From Mortierella alpina (Eukaryota > Mortierellomycota > Mortierellomycetes > Mortierellales > Mortierellaceae): a stretch of DNA of 64,000 nucleotides. The translations under genes and the position numbers were made by a program. This document shows positions 54,245 through 64,000 of this stretch, in pieces; position 1 is the first letter of the stretch; each line of letters begins with the position of its first letter. The notes beneath the pieces were generated by a model. That model was not told the DNA's origin, did no database searches, and worked only from the letters and a program-made list of their open reading frames with translations. The stretch is taken from the NCBI GenBank assembly GCA_029449245.1, contig JANATF010000003.1, positions 1,302,001 to 1,366,000 on the forward strand, in the 5' to 3' direction.

Positions 54245-55238
54245 GAATGACCTTCTAGGCCGGGCGATTCGTTTGCGTACAAGCATTCTTCTTGCCAATA
54301 AAGCAAGCCGATTGCTAACCAATGACTACCTGACTTGAGCACCGAATCCCGTCGCGGCGACGCGCGTTTATACATGTGGAGAATTGGTATCTGAATCACA
54401 GCGTACCACTCTATTGCACCAGTCCACGCGGTCTCTTGTCGTTGCACTTGCTGTTGATGAGGCTGTTGTTGGGGAGAGTTCTGCGGGCCATTCCTGAGAT
54501 GCAACCAAATGGTGGGTGGCTCCGTGCAACAATGTGGCTAGCGCTATGGTCGCGATCCCGCTCACTACAACTTGTACAGGCTAAAATTCGTCCCATCAGG
54601 TCTCCTCTGGGTCCACACTGGTCCACACTGGCATCACGTAACCGAATTGTTATACCCGTCGGTCCATTCAAACGAGATTCCCAAGTTGGTGAGCTTTGCA
54701 CGAGAAAGGAGAGGTGACATTGTCATTAGATGGTTGGTCCTACGCGCCGTCCATGTATTCAGCTCGACTCGCCGTATTGACTTTCACGAGTCCCAAGTGC
54801 CTTTGCGATTCTGCACATCGTTTACTTCAGAGAACATCATCATCTATGTATATACTCAGTTCGGACGATCGACGAGCCACTCTGTACTCAGGTTTGAGTT
54901 GACTACCCCCCACCGATCCAAGTCCAGGGAGCCTCGACCTACAAACAATAATGACCAATCAGCACCCTTATTCCTCAACTACGACTGATATCTCGAATGA
55001 CCAGAATACCATAGACCAAGTAAGTGGGTGAGGGCCGAGCGGAAAGGGGACGCGAGGATGACACAGCGAAGCAAAAGTTGACTCGTCCTCACCCTGACTC
55101 TTGGCCCTGACCCTGTGCCTTCATCCATCGAGGTCATGCTTCCATTGTGCGTTCTATCGTCGGTTGCCTCGAATAGACGCGTCAAAATTTATGGCGCAAA
55201 ACTAAGGCAGGTATAATGAAATGATGAAGGAATATCTT
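54245..55238. other. Intergenic interval, no gene seen
   Basis: Downstream regions of two convergent genes; only short overlapping open frames without family likeness. Confidence 0.5.
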
Positions 55239-58200
55239 TCACAGTCGAAACTTGATAACAACCGTGCCAGCCATGCTACGCCCATAGAATAAGAATAAGT
55301 TAAATGATATCCGTATCTGTATCTGCCACCTTCTTAAGCTCAGGTGTGCAACTTACGTGGCATACTGCGATGAATGAGAGGATGTGACCATGACGTCGTC
55401 TAATCCGTCGTTGTTCAGATCCGCGACCAGGAGCTGGGAACCGAATCGTCCACGAAAGTCAGACCCAATGAAACACTGTAGAATCTGTTCCTGTGGCTCG
55501 TTGTCAATTCCATCCTCGTCGCCGTGACCATCCCTCCCTCTGTCTCGCCGTCGACCTTTGACGTCAATGGCGTTTCGCCTCTTCCTGCTCAACACGCTCC
55601 TAATAGAGGTGCTCCTCGGGCTGCCCCGGCTCCTGTGCCTACAATAGTCACCATCATCCTCCCTCGAATGACTCGGCTCCCACTCCACAATACGGCCTGC
55701 TTCTGCCTTCGCATAAGGCTCTGCCAGCCAAAGACTCTTGCCGTCAGTTGAGACCCTCATGGCAGCTGATAGATGAGCCATCGATTGAGAGCCTCGCAGG
55801 GAATCGCGGACGATGTTAGGATCAAGGTCAAGGTCTGATATCATAACCTCCGTTCGCTCCTGAAGTTGTGCGACATCGAGAATACGCACTTTCCCCGCTT
55901 GCCAATGACGACCCAGGCCAGGAAGGCGGTTTGAAAAGCCTTCTGACTGCGAGCCAACCACCAGGAAGTCGTGTCTTCTTGAGGTAGGGGTATGCTGATG
56001 GCTGTGAGAGCAGGCTGGTGTCTTCAAGACGACGCGGTTAGATGCGAGACGCGACCCGAGCTGCTGAAATTTGGTGTCGCCGTGGATAGTAAACAATTTT
56101 TCTGGCAAAGGCTGTTCACCAGAGTTTGACCTGTGTTGGAGTGAAGCTGAGAACGGCCAAATGGAAGGGATAAGATACCCTTGAATCTTGCCGCGCATCG
56201 CATCGTCTTCGCCGAGGCCAAAAGTGGGCGACCCTACTACCAGAATTCTACGCCGTTCATCGGTGGATCGTATGCCATGATAGGGCCAAAAGGGGAACAG
56301 CCAAGACAAAACACGTTGCAATCGACTGGCCTTTGGTGACGCTGATCCAGCTACGGATTCTGGCACCGAATCCGCGTCAATGATAGCGAAGGATGCTCCA
56401 AACCAACCGTTCACGTCCTGACCCTGCAATTCCCAGTCGCAATCCGTGTCGAGCTTCTGACCGGTATGACCTGATGCGGATAAGAATGCGATAACCTTTC
56501 CCGCCTGTTTGTTATATCTCATCTGGGGATCTCCTTCTTGATCACCGTCTTGTTTCGGTGTTCTCGCCATCGGCATCCCGACTACTAGATCCTTGAACCC
56601 AGAGCCCATCAAATCCAAGCCCTCAAGAACGTACCCCAGTCCTGCCAGTGAATCCGAAGTGCCTCCCTGTTTGTTGTCATTGGCGCGATCGTGATGTACC
56701 ACGAGATCGGGCTGTTCGCTCAAACCTGTCCCTGCATGTCCAAAGTACACGTAGATGGACCCATCGTATGTAAGACCTTTGGCTCCATGACCCGGGGCTC
56801 CCACTGCTAGATCATCGATACCGTCCATGTTCAGATCCACGACAGCAAGGGACCAGCCAAACCGTGATTGAGGCTCCGTCGGATGGCCATGCAGAACTCT
56901 GGATGCCACCAAGCGTACATCAATGCCGGGATCCGTGTCACCATCAACAGTCGCATTTCCTTTATGTCTGGTGTCGCCAAAGGCGGATCGGCTGGGGATA
57001 ATGAAAACAGAGCCTTGAGATGGAACCAATGGATTGATTGTCACATGTGGGGCAGCGATGGCCACGTCCACGTGCCCGTCCCCGTCAAAGTCGCCGTTAA
57101 CAGCGGCATGTCCAAAGGAAGAGTAAGCGATAGGAAGATAGAAAGTTCGCGCTTGAGACTCGGCCTCGTCTGAAAATGAGAGGCAAGCTTCGGCCCCTTG
57201 GGCAAGAGTTGAGGGGGGTGATGATTCCTGGTATGTCTGCTTGGGAACTTTCTTGGCAGATGGCGGCTTTGGCCTTGAGAAGCGGGTTTGCGCCTGCGTG
57301 TAGTGGAAAGAACCACCAGGGCTGTTTTCACCCTTGTTATTCTCGCGTATAGGAGAGAACCCGAGACCTGCATGATGCTGCTGTACCTCCTTGGAGGCAA
57401 AGGTTTCTTCACTCTGGTTAGCATGCTCTGACGAGGTCTGCTCCTCATTTCTAATCGAGAACGTCACCGTTCCTGTATCCTTATCGACAGTGCTTTCAAT
57501 TCTCAGTCCTGCGAGGCTCAACCTCTTTAGTGCGTGTTCAGGATCATGTCTGCCTCGCACTGGGTGGTTGTGCTCATGCCGGACCATCCTTTCTCCTGAG
57601 CGCCCAATCGCATCGATACCACTTGCCCCAGTCCGCCTCTCCCACAAGGCATAACATAGGTTGAAGGATGTGCTGTTGTCTTTACCGTCAGGCAGTGGAC
57701 GCTCCTCATTCAAGTAGGCCGCAAGGCCGTTCCAGCAATCGACTGTCCATTCTGTCATATCACGAAGTCCACCCATCGGATAATGTTCCACCTGTTCAAC
57801 CAAAAACGGCGACTAAGCACCATTACAGAAGAAAATGAAAGAAAAAAGAAAAGTGTTATGAAGACAAGTGCTAGCCCAGATGGAACTAGAAGGCTTTGAT
57901 TACATTTAATAAGTGATGCTTCTTACCTTGGACGCATAGACTGGGAAGAGCTGGCTCCCAAGCCTTGCGTTTGCCTGCGCGCCAGCGAATCCGTTCCTCA
58001 TACAATGACTGAGCACCATTCCGGGGACATGGTAGCCCATGCGCTTGTAGATCTCTGTGATGTCCTTGACGGGCACCTTCCAGTTCGAGAGCAGATGGTT
58101 CATCGGGCTCATATGGCTCAGGACAAATTCAGCCCCAACGTCTGCTAACGTGTGGGCTTTACCATAGTCGCCGCCAAAACTGCTCTCGGCCAAGGCCCTC

Positions 58201-59297
58201 GTGAATCCGGCGTCAAGACCCCGAAGTCCATGCCAGGATAGGTCCCCCAGTGAGTGAGATACCGTCCCGAACAGAAAGACTATCAAGGTCTGCGTGTTTG
58301 TGGCAATAAATAACATAATGTTATAAATAGAGATGACGTTTGGGCGCGATTGACAGAGTAGCTTGCTTACCTTGGTGTGATCTGTCCACGGCTTAGGATA
58401 GGTTTCAAGAATGTATGTTACCGCAGCCTCTGTGAACGGAGGCCAGTGTGCCTAAGTCAGAACAATCACCACAGGATGCGGAGCAAGAATGAGGATCCGA
58501 ACACAGTCGTGCGATATAAAAAAAGGCGTGTGCGTCCCTAGGCAACGCGTCTCTCTCTTGGTTCAAGAGCCCTCTCCCCTATTTTCCTCTCGATTCCCTG
58601 AAAGAACAAACAGTAGACGTCCAAACCTGCATGTCCATGACGACAGTAAACGAACGAAAGAAAGAGGGGCAGGTAGATAGGAGACTCGTCTCGAGGAAGA
58701 CAAGAAAAAGAGAAAAAAAGGACAAAGAGAACAGGAGGCCGAGGACAGCGAGATTCGTCTTCAAGGCCCATTACTCGTGTGGACAATGCGGCTCACCTCT
58801 TCAGCGGCTTCATTCCACAGTTTGCCCATGCAGTTGTAGCCCCAGTCAGGGAAGAAGCTACCTGCAAACAGCGCGCCTTTTTGTTTGAGGAGGGCAGCGT
58901 AATCGTTCAGTGCATTAGACTGGTAGGGCCGCTCCCTCTCATGCCAGTTGACATTAAGATGGGCTGTTCCCTTGACGTTCGAATGCAACGCAGACTGGGC
59001 GCGTGAGTATGGTTGCGCAGAGGGCAGCGGTTGATTCGAAGGTGACTGAGAGCCCTCGTCTCGGTCTGCTACAGAGAGTAGGATCTGACTGGCGCGGAAG
59101 GCGATCTCGTTGTGGATGGTGACACCACAGCCGTCTACGCCAGCGTTGTACAGTGTGCCAAGGAAGAGGCCGAGAGCAAGTATCAGTCGGGAGACGGTGA
59201 TGGCAGTTGAGGAACGAGAGTGCGCGGCAGTGTGTCGCCGAGGTTCTTTGTGAGGCGACAGCCGTAGGGTCGTCTGTTGCTGTAAGTGAAGCGTCAT
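55239..59297 (-). CDS. GPI-specific phospholipase D-like protein
   Basis: Five exons, phases close: 59297-58797, 58451-58371, 58289-57927, 57791-55357, 55275-55239 (1138 aa). A hydrophobic N-terminal segment (LILALGLFLGTLYNAGVDG) acts as signal/anchor and is followed by the zinc-dependent phospholipase domain: CGVTIHNEIAFRASQ, FFPDWGYNC, HWPPFTEAAV, GTVSHSLGDLSWHG and DVGAEFVLSHMSP. The long fourth exon carries FG-GAP (beta-propeller) repeats with calcium-type loops: VNGDFDGDGHVDVAIAAPH, VVDLNMDGIDDLAVGAPGHG, FGASFAIIDAD and FGSQLLVADLNNDGLDDVMV. This matches GPLD1-type architecture; family members cleave GPI anchors. The last 12-codon exon is a splice prediction. Confidence 0.9.
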
Positions 59298-60228
59298 TCT
59301 GCAGCGGTTGCGCAAAAGGACTCGTCTCTTTGCGCGGAGAGTATGAACCGTGGACGGAAGAAGGTGAGGTCGAGCGTGTGAGCAGGAATGACAATGGCTG
59401 TGGCAAAGGAAAAAAAAAAAAGACGACGACAGCCTGAATGCTGAATGCTGAAGTTGTATGTGGGAATGTGAAGTGTGAAATGTGAAAGTGCCAAAAAAGT
59501 CGACAGGGTCAAGGGCGCAAATACAAGGCCAATGATAAATCAACGACAACGTACCTGACGCACTCACTCACGGCCAACTGACACACACAATCCTCTGTCC
59601 CCGTGCAGCCGCATGGCCTGCATCATTGGGCAGCCAAGCTTTGAACGTGCCCTTCCACCTCTGCGTTGGTGTGCCTGTGTCACTCCTCCTCATGTTGCGT
59701 TCACCCCCACCTTGAACGCCATGGCTGATTTGATGATATAAAACACGTCTCACTCGCGAAAGGCTGACACTCCGCAGCATTCTCCCCGCCCACATCCAAT
59801 TTTTGCATGCAGAAAATCGAACACGACTTGAATCATCCGTCAAGGTGGTCAGCACGCAGCTGGCTGCATAGCGGTTCGCCTCACCTTTATGTTTACAATA
59901 AAAGGCCTTGAAGATGATTAGATGATACCGTAGCCAAAAGTCTCTGTGTACGATCGCCTGTCCTGTATGTTGCTTAAGGATGTAGAGAGTTCTCCATGAA
60001 ATTTCAATTGACTCGCCCGTCCGCTGCACTTTCTTGCCAACTGTCTCAAGGCTGAATCGGAGAAATCACCACAGCACCCGTGCGTGTGTGTGTGGCGCGG
60101 GGACCAGCAAGGACCTTGGCAGCCCTCAATTGACATGCTCACTGGTTTGTTTCAGTATACGCAAAACTGTTGAACGTCTCCATGTCGCAGGGATCAGCAG
60201 ATAACAGTTGCCTGGAAAGCAAATCAAG
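59298..60228. other. Interval upstream of the GPI-PLD gene
   Basis: C/T-rich leader (minus strand) directly upstream of the ATG, then sequence without recognisable genes. Confidence 0.45.
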
Positions 60229-60995
60229 TCAAAGGTAAGTTGGGGGAGACAGATATTTTAATCTGCCGCACAGTCCATCGTTGAATTGTGAGAGCGGCGA
60301 CACCTTGTAATAACCTGATCGACCGGACGGAGAAAGGACCCGATTGGCGAAGGCGAGTGAACTGGCGGTTGACTTCGTCAAGATTATGTTGGTAACCGTA
60401 CATTCGTCCAGGACCCTGATGAAAGTGAGCAGGCTCTTGTCATCTTTGGCCAGACCGTTGACACATTGAGCGACATAGAGTGCCAGGACGCCGTAGAGGC
60501 ATTGAAGAGCGTAATTAAAATTGTCGTCGTCTGTCTTAAGTGCATCTGTGAGTCGGGACTGCGTGGTTATCAGCTTTGAGGTGGACGCAGCAAAGATAGG
60601 TTCCTCGGTACCCTTGAATTTGGGAGACAGGGTAGGTGGAACTGGGGCGCGACTGGCGGGGAAAAAGCGCTGGTCTAGGCCACTGAGCACTGGTTGGAGA
60701 TCATGCTGGAAGCGCTTGTGGACTTATTGTTGTATTGTTGCTCGAGCTGTTGAGCGGCCGTGGCCTGGATCGCTGCGGTAAAACTTGTAATGAGAGCCAC
60801 ATTGGGTGCATAGGGATCATGATGTTGGGCTTATTTGTGGACTGTAGCGTAGCGGTTACCGAGTTGTTGTTGCATGCTACTCATTGCCTCCATATTGGCA
60901 TGAACGTGTTGCATGGTTTGCGGAACACCTGCGTTGGGGTTTTGAGCTTGCTCGGCGATTGCTCGAGGAGTACACAACTCTTGTCCGTTGGACAT
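60229..60995 (-). pseudogene. Degraded ORF, possibly a retroelement ORF1/gag relative
   Basis: The minus strand starts MSNGQELCTPRAIAEQAQN (60995), changes frame (DPYAPNVALITSFTAAIQAT), and continues as an open 153-codon piece (SRLTDALKTDDDNFNYALQC; LAKDDKSLLTFIRVLDEC) to 60229. Frames do not join through clear introns. The helical, Gln-rich start and the layout recall retroelement ORF1 proteins, but no motif proves it. Confidence 0.3.
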
Positions 60996-61659
60996 GGTTG
61001 ATACAGTAGTACAGGGAAGAGAAAAATGGAAGGAAAGGCAGAGGCTCGATCTTGGATATCAGGATTGACGTGAGGTCCCCGGACGGCGAGCAGTAGGTTG
61101 CGCTGATAACGTGGGAGAGCAGGGGAAGCAGCAACAGAATAGGAAAGTGTAGAGATTTGCAATATCAGATTCGAATCAAAATGTGAAGGAAATAAGCCAA
61201 GAAACGACGAGGGGTCGGCGTTAAAGGAAAGAACTAGAGACTAAAAGGGACGTGGGGCAAGGGCATGGGCATGGCCCCGGGGGGGGGGGGGTATTAAGTG
61301 ACAGGAGGTATTTTTTTTGTTAACAACTAAAATCCCCGGAGCATGAGACTAGGCTATTAGTTGTGTACTCGCCGCTTTAGCTGGCCGCCGCTATCCAACG
61401 ATTATGGAGAGGGCGGGAAAATCTCCTTTTTATAACGATGCTCAAGTTGCTCGACGCTTTCTAAAGAGGCGGCGATGGTAGCGCGGGACCCATGCTTACA
61501 CACCTGGGACGTGACTATGTGAACGGTTAGTTGCTAAGAGCTGCGACTTGGCAGCGGGAACCTCGTTGATTCTATAGTCGAGGCATTCTTCGGTGAGTAA
61601 ACTATATCCTTAAAAAAAACTCCCCACAGGCCTATGAGAACAGTCGTGATTTCTTCGAT
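60996..61659. other. Interval without a recognised gene
   Basis: Contains a G-run (61280-61291) and short A/T runs. No coding features seen. Confidence 0.4.
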
Positions 61660-61953
61660 CTATCCTTTTGATCCATTCACGGTGGTGGAGCATCTGCTCT
61701 TCCAGATCAACTCTGTAGCCTGCTCCTCCAAGTAGCGGACGAATTTGTGAGCGACGTCGGCAGCGACTGAGCAGGTACTCGGAATATCCTTGTCCATTGT
61801 GTGCCCAGCATCACAGGTGATAGCCCTCTGTACAGACTGGAACACCAGCCCAATTGATTGTTGTCCGCCACCTAGATCCTGCTATCGCGCAAAGCGTTAG
61901 TGCCGTCAATGAACGATAGCCTTGTTCAGATAGCCCCCAGCAGGCGTGTAGAG
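61660..61953 (-). pseudogene. Old, diverged LINE ORF2 C-terminal fragment
   Basis: AHKFVRYLEEQATELIWKSR (minus, about 61690-61750) is homologous to IHKFVGYLAEQATELIWKPR of the younger LINE copies to the right. It is short and surrounded by unalignable sequence. Confidence 0.6.
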
Positions 61954-61972
61954 GAGTCCGCGGGGGCCAAAC

Positions 61973-63003
61973 TTTTTTTTGTATAACAATATGCCTCTCA
62001 AGTCGAATGACGCTACGAAACTTAAGAACTACCTGGCAAAGATCTACCATCCATTCCATTCTCCTTGGATCGAGTCTTAGTCATCATAAGGCAAGTCATG
62101 TTCCCTGGGTTCAAACCCCTCAGGCCCGCGCGACTATAGCCACGCCTCATCAGCGTGTCTAACGGACGAAGGTTGCTGTTATAAAAAGGGTATTTTTTTT
62201 TTTTTTTTTTTTATAACAATATGCCTCTCAAGTCGAATGACGCTACGAATCTTAAGAACTACCTGGCAAAGATCTACCATCCATTCCATCCTCCTTGGAT
62301 CGAGTCCTAGTCATCATAAGACAAGTCACGTTCCCTGGGTTCCAACCCCTCAGGCCCGCGCGACTATTGCCACGCCTCATCAGCGTGTCTAACGGACGAA
62401 GGTTGCTGTTATAAAAAGGGTATCTTCCCTACTCCCTCCATGGTGGTCCTGTGCTGCTTTCCCAGCCAGCACTCCAAAAGTGTGTGGTCCGCTGCGAGTG
62501 GGTCACGGACTGGGCCTGGGCATTGGCCGTTATGGTGGTCGACGAGCAAATAGCTGCACGGGCAGTGATCCATACTGAACTTGAACCCGTACCCTGCGCT
62601 CCAGTCGCCTCTGGGTCCGTGATAGACGGCCCTCTTCTGGGCTGGTGTGATGCCTTGCTCTCGTTCCCATGCAATGGTGGCTTTACATCGGGGCTTCCAT
62701 ATCAGCTCGGTGGCCTGCTCGGCCAGGTACCCAACGAACTTGTGGATGACGGATTGCGCGATTGATTTTGGGGTGGCAAAGAGGTTGCCCCACTCCTGAA
62801 TGAGGCTAATAGGGGTAATCCCTCGGTAGAGGTCCGCGACCGTCCATGTGGGATCCGGATGGCAGTCTGGTACACCTTCGCCCAAAAGCAGTTATAAAAA
62901 GGGTATCTTCCCTACTCCCTCCATGGTGGTCCTGTGCTGCTTTCCCAGCCAGCACTCCAAAAGTGTGTGGTCCGCTGCGAGTGGGTCACGGACTGGGCCT
63001 GGG
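61973..63003 (-). mobile_element. LINE copy A, split by LINE copy B
   Basis: Copy A consists of 63003-62891 (ORF2 end, GVGKIPFL) plus 62192-61981 (3' UTR) and a poly(A) tail seen as T-run 61973-61980. It is flanked by imperfect direct repeats gagtccgcgggggccaaac (61954-61972) and gagtccaggggccaaac (63003-63019). It is separated by copy B, whose 15-bp duplication lies inside it. Confidence 0.8.
62193..62890 (-). mobile_element. LINE copy B, nested in copy A
   Basis: 5'-truncated copy: ORF2 C-terminus (starting GEGVPDCHPDPTWTV at about 62885, ending 62409), 3' UTR and T-run 62193-62212. It is flanked by the perfect 15-bp duplication gttataaaaagggta (62178-62192, 62891-62905), which is part of copy A's stop-codon region. 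Confidence 0.88.
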
Positions 63004-63023
63004 AGTCCAGGGGCCAAACAGCC

Positions 63024-64000
63024 TTTTTTTTTTTTTTTTATAACAATATGCCTCTCAAGTCGAATGACGCTACGAATCTTAAGAACTACCTGGCAAAGAT
63101 CTACCATCCATTCCATCCTCCTTGGATCGAGTCCTAGTCATCATAAGACAAGTCACGTTCCCTGGGTTCCAACCCCTCAGGCCCGCGCGACTATTGCCAC
63201 GCCTCATCAGCGTGTCTAACGGACGAAGGTTGCTGTTATAAAAAGGGTATCTTCCCTACTCCCTCCATGGTGGTCCTGTGCTGCTTTCCCAGCCAGCACT
63301 CCAAAAGTGTGTGGTCCGCTGCGAGTGGGTCACGGACTGGGCCTGGGCATTGGCCGTTATGGTGGTCGACGAGCAAATAGCTGCACGGGCAGTGATCCAT
63401 ACTGAACTTGAACCCGTACCCTGCGCTCCAGTCGCCTCTGGGTCCGTGATAGACGGCCCTCTTCTGGGCTGGTGTGATGCCTTGCTCTCGTTCCCATGCA
63501 ATGGTGGCTTTACATCGGGGCTTCCATATCAGCTCGGTGGCCTGCTCGGCCAGGTACCCAACGAACTTGTGGATGACGGATTGCGCGATTGATTTTGGGG
63601 TGGCAAAGAGGTTGCCCCACTCCTGAATGAGGCTAATAGGGGTAATCCCTCGGTAGAGGTCCGCGACCGTCCATTGGGGATCCGGATGGCAGTCTGGTAC
63701 ACCTTCGCCCAAAAGCACCTCGCGAGCGCCGATAATGCTCGACAGCCCTTGGATATTGTTGCTCGAAGATGGACAGGCCCACTCGACCTGCGTCTCCTCG
63801 TGCGCTTTGTTGTATTTGACCGTTGCAGTCTGACCCCAGCCATCAATGCGTGCCAGTGCAGCCTCCCAAATGACCGTGTTAACGTCATCCAGCGCGCCGC
63901 AGCTCCAGAGGTGGTGATTATCTTCTTCCTCTAGCTCACAGCCGCGACAGATGCAGTGTGGATAGAGGTGGGGATGACGCGCTTGCATGCTGTTGAGCGT
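63024..64000 (-). mobile_element. LINE copy C, continuing beyond the window
   Basis: T-run 63024-63039, then 3' UTR nearly identical to copies A and B, then the ORF2 C-terminus 63236-63988. The left edge abuts the copy A target (ccaaacagcc). Its 5' end is outside the window. Confidence 0.88.
63236..64000 (-). CDS. LINE ORF2 C-terminal region (partial)
   Basis: Zinc-binding zf-RVT-type motif CICRGCELEEEDNHHLWSC, then LYRGITPISLIQEWGNLF and SIAQSVIHKFVGYLAEQATE, ending GVGKIPFL at 63236. The frame is open at least from 63988 and appears to continue past the right edge. This is the youngest-looking LINE family in the window. It provides the tail of a reverse transcriptase/endonuclease polyprotein. 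Confidence 0.85.
   Translation of the reverse strand, partial: TLNSMQARHPHLYPHCICRGCELEEEDNHHLWSCGALDDVNTVIWEAALARIDGWGQTATVKYNKAHEETQVEWACPSSSNNIQGLSSIIGAREVLLGEGVPDCHPDPQWTVADLYRGITPISLIQEWGNLFATPKSIAQSVIHKFVGYLAEQATELIWKPRCKATIAWEREQGITPAQKRAVYHGPRGDWSAGYGFKFSMDHCPCSYLLVDHHNGQCPGPVRDPLAADHTLLECWLGKQHRTTMEGVGKIPFL

Noticed and set aside
62100-62120. Possible tRNA-derived SINE head in the LINE 3' UTR (gggttcaaacccc)
   Set aside because: The motif is a simple palindrome within a sequence that continues directly from LINE ORF2 and ends in poly(A); no tRNA fold.

Overview
The window is eukaryotic and looks like an early-diverging filamentous fungus, most likely Mucoromycota and probably Mortierellaceae (inference). 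Evidence: compact genes with many 50-110 nt GT-AG introns, Fanzor (eukaryotic TnpB-like) proteins, a Crinkler N-terminal domain, LINE ORF2 C-termini, a chromodomain Ty3 element, very Cys-rich secreted proteins, and a lipid-droplet-type membrane protein.

Two compartments are visible. The left part (about 0-38 kb) is rich in mobile DNA. It opens with the end of an unidentified ORF, a broken Fanzor zinc ribbon and a frameshifted Crinkler N-domain. Then comes a DNA transposon of about 7.6 kb (1598-9177) with terminal inverted repeats of about 0.95 kb and two convergent genes: a RecQ-type helicase and a DUF6589 protein (putative DDE transposase). The first exons of both genes lie inside the repeats, so the two proteins start with the same peptide. 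A 5'-truncated LINE with a 16-bp target duplication sits in one repeat arm only. Next follow a gag-like ORF, several small non-autonomous elements, a secreted Cys-rich protein gene (12802-13614), a decayed Fanzor (13991-16404), a promethin-like gene (16500-17245), and two convergent long Fanzor-family copies. One of these (18500-22305) is broken by stops and by two MITEs; the other (22737-28205, five exons) is nearly intact. A complete young Ty3/gypsy chromovirus (30261-35867, identical LTRs) and a LINE fragment with a 14-bp target duplication close this part.

The right part (38.6-59.3 kb) is a gene-dense housekeeping/secretory block: a 1965-aa modular Cys-rich secreted protein (+), a vacuolar-type alkaline phosphatase (+), a Pho85/CDK5-like kinase (-), a CutC homologue (+), a BTB-domain protein (+) and a GPI-specific phospholipase D-like protein (-). 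Gene models were built by hand from splice sites and conserved motifs; most exon phases close exactly. The last 4 kb hold a degraded gag-like region and a nest of LINE insertions whose order can be read from their target duplications.

The most unusual object is the RecQ/DUF6589 long-TIR transposon. The Fanzor cluster (two subfamilies, five copies or fragments) is second.
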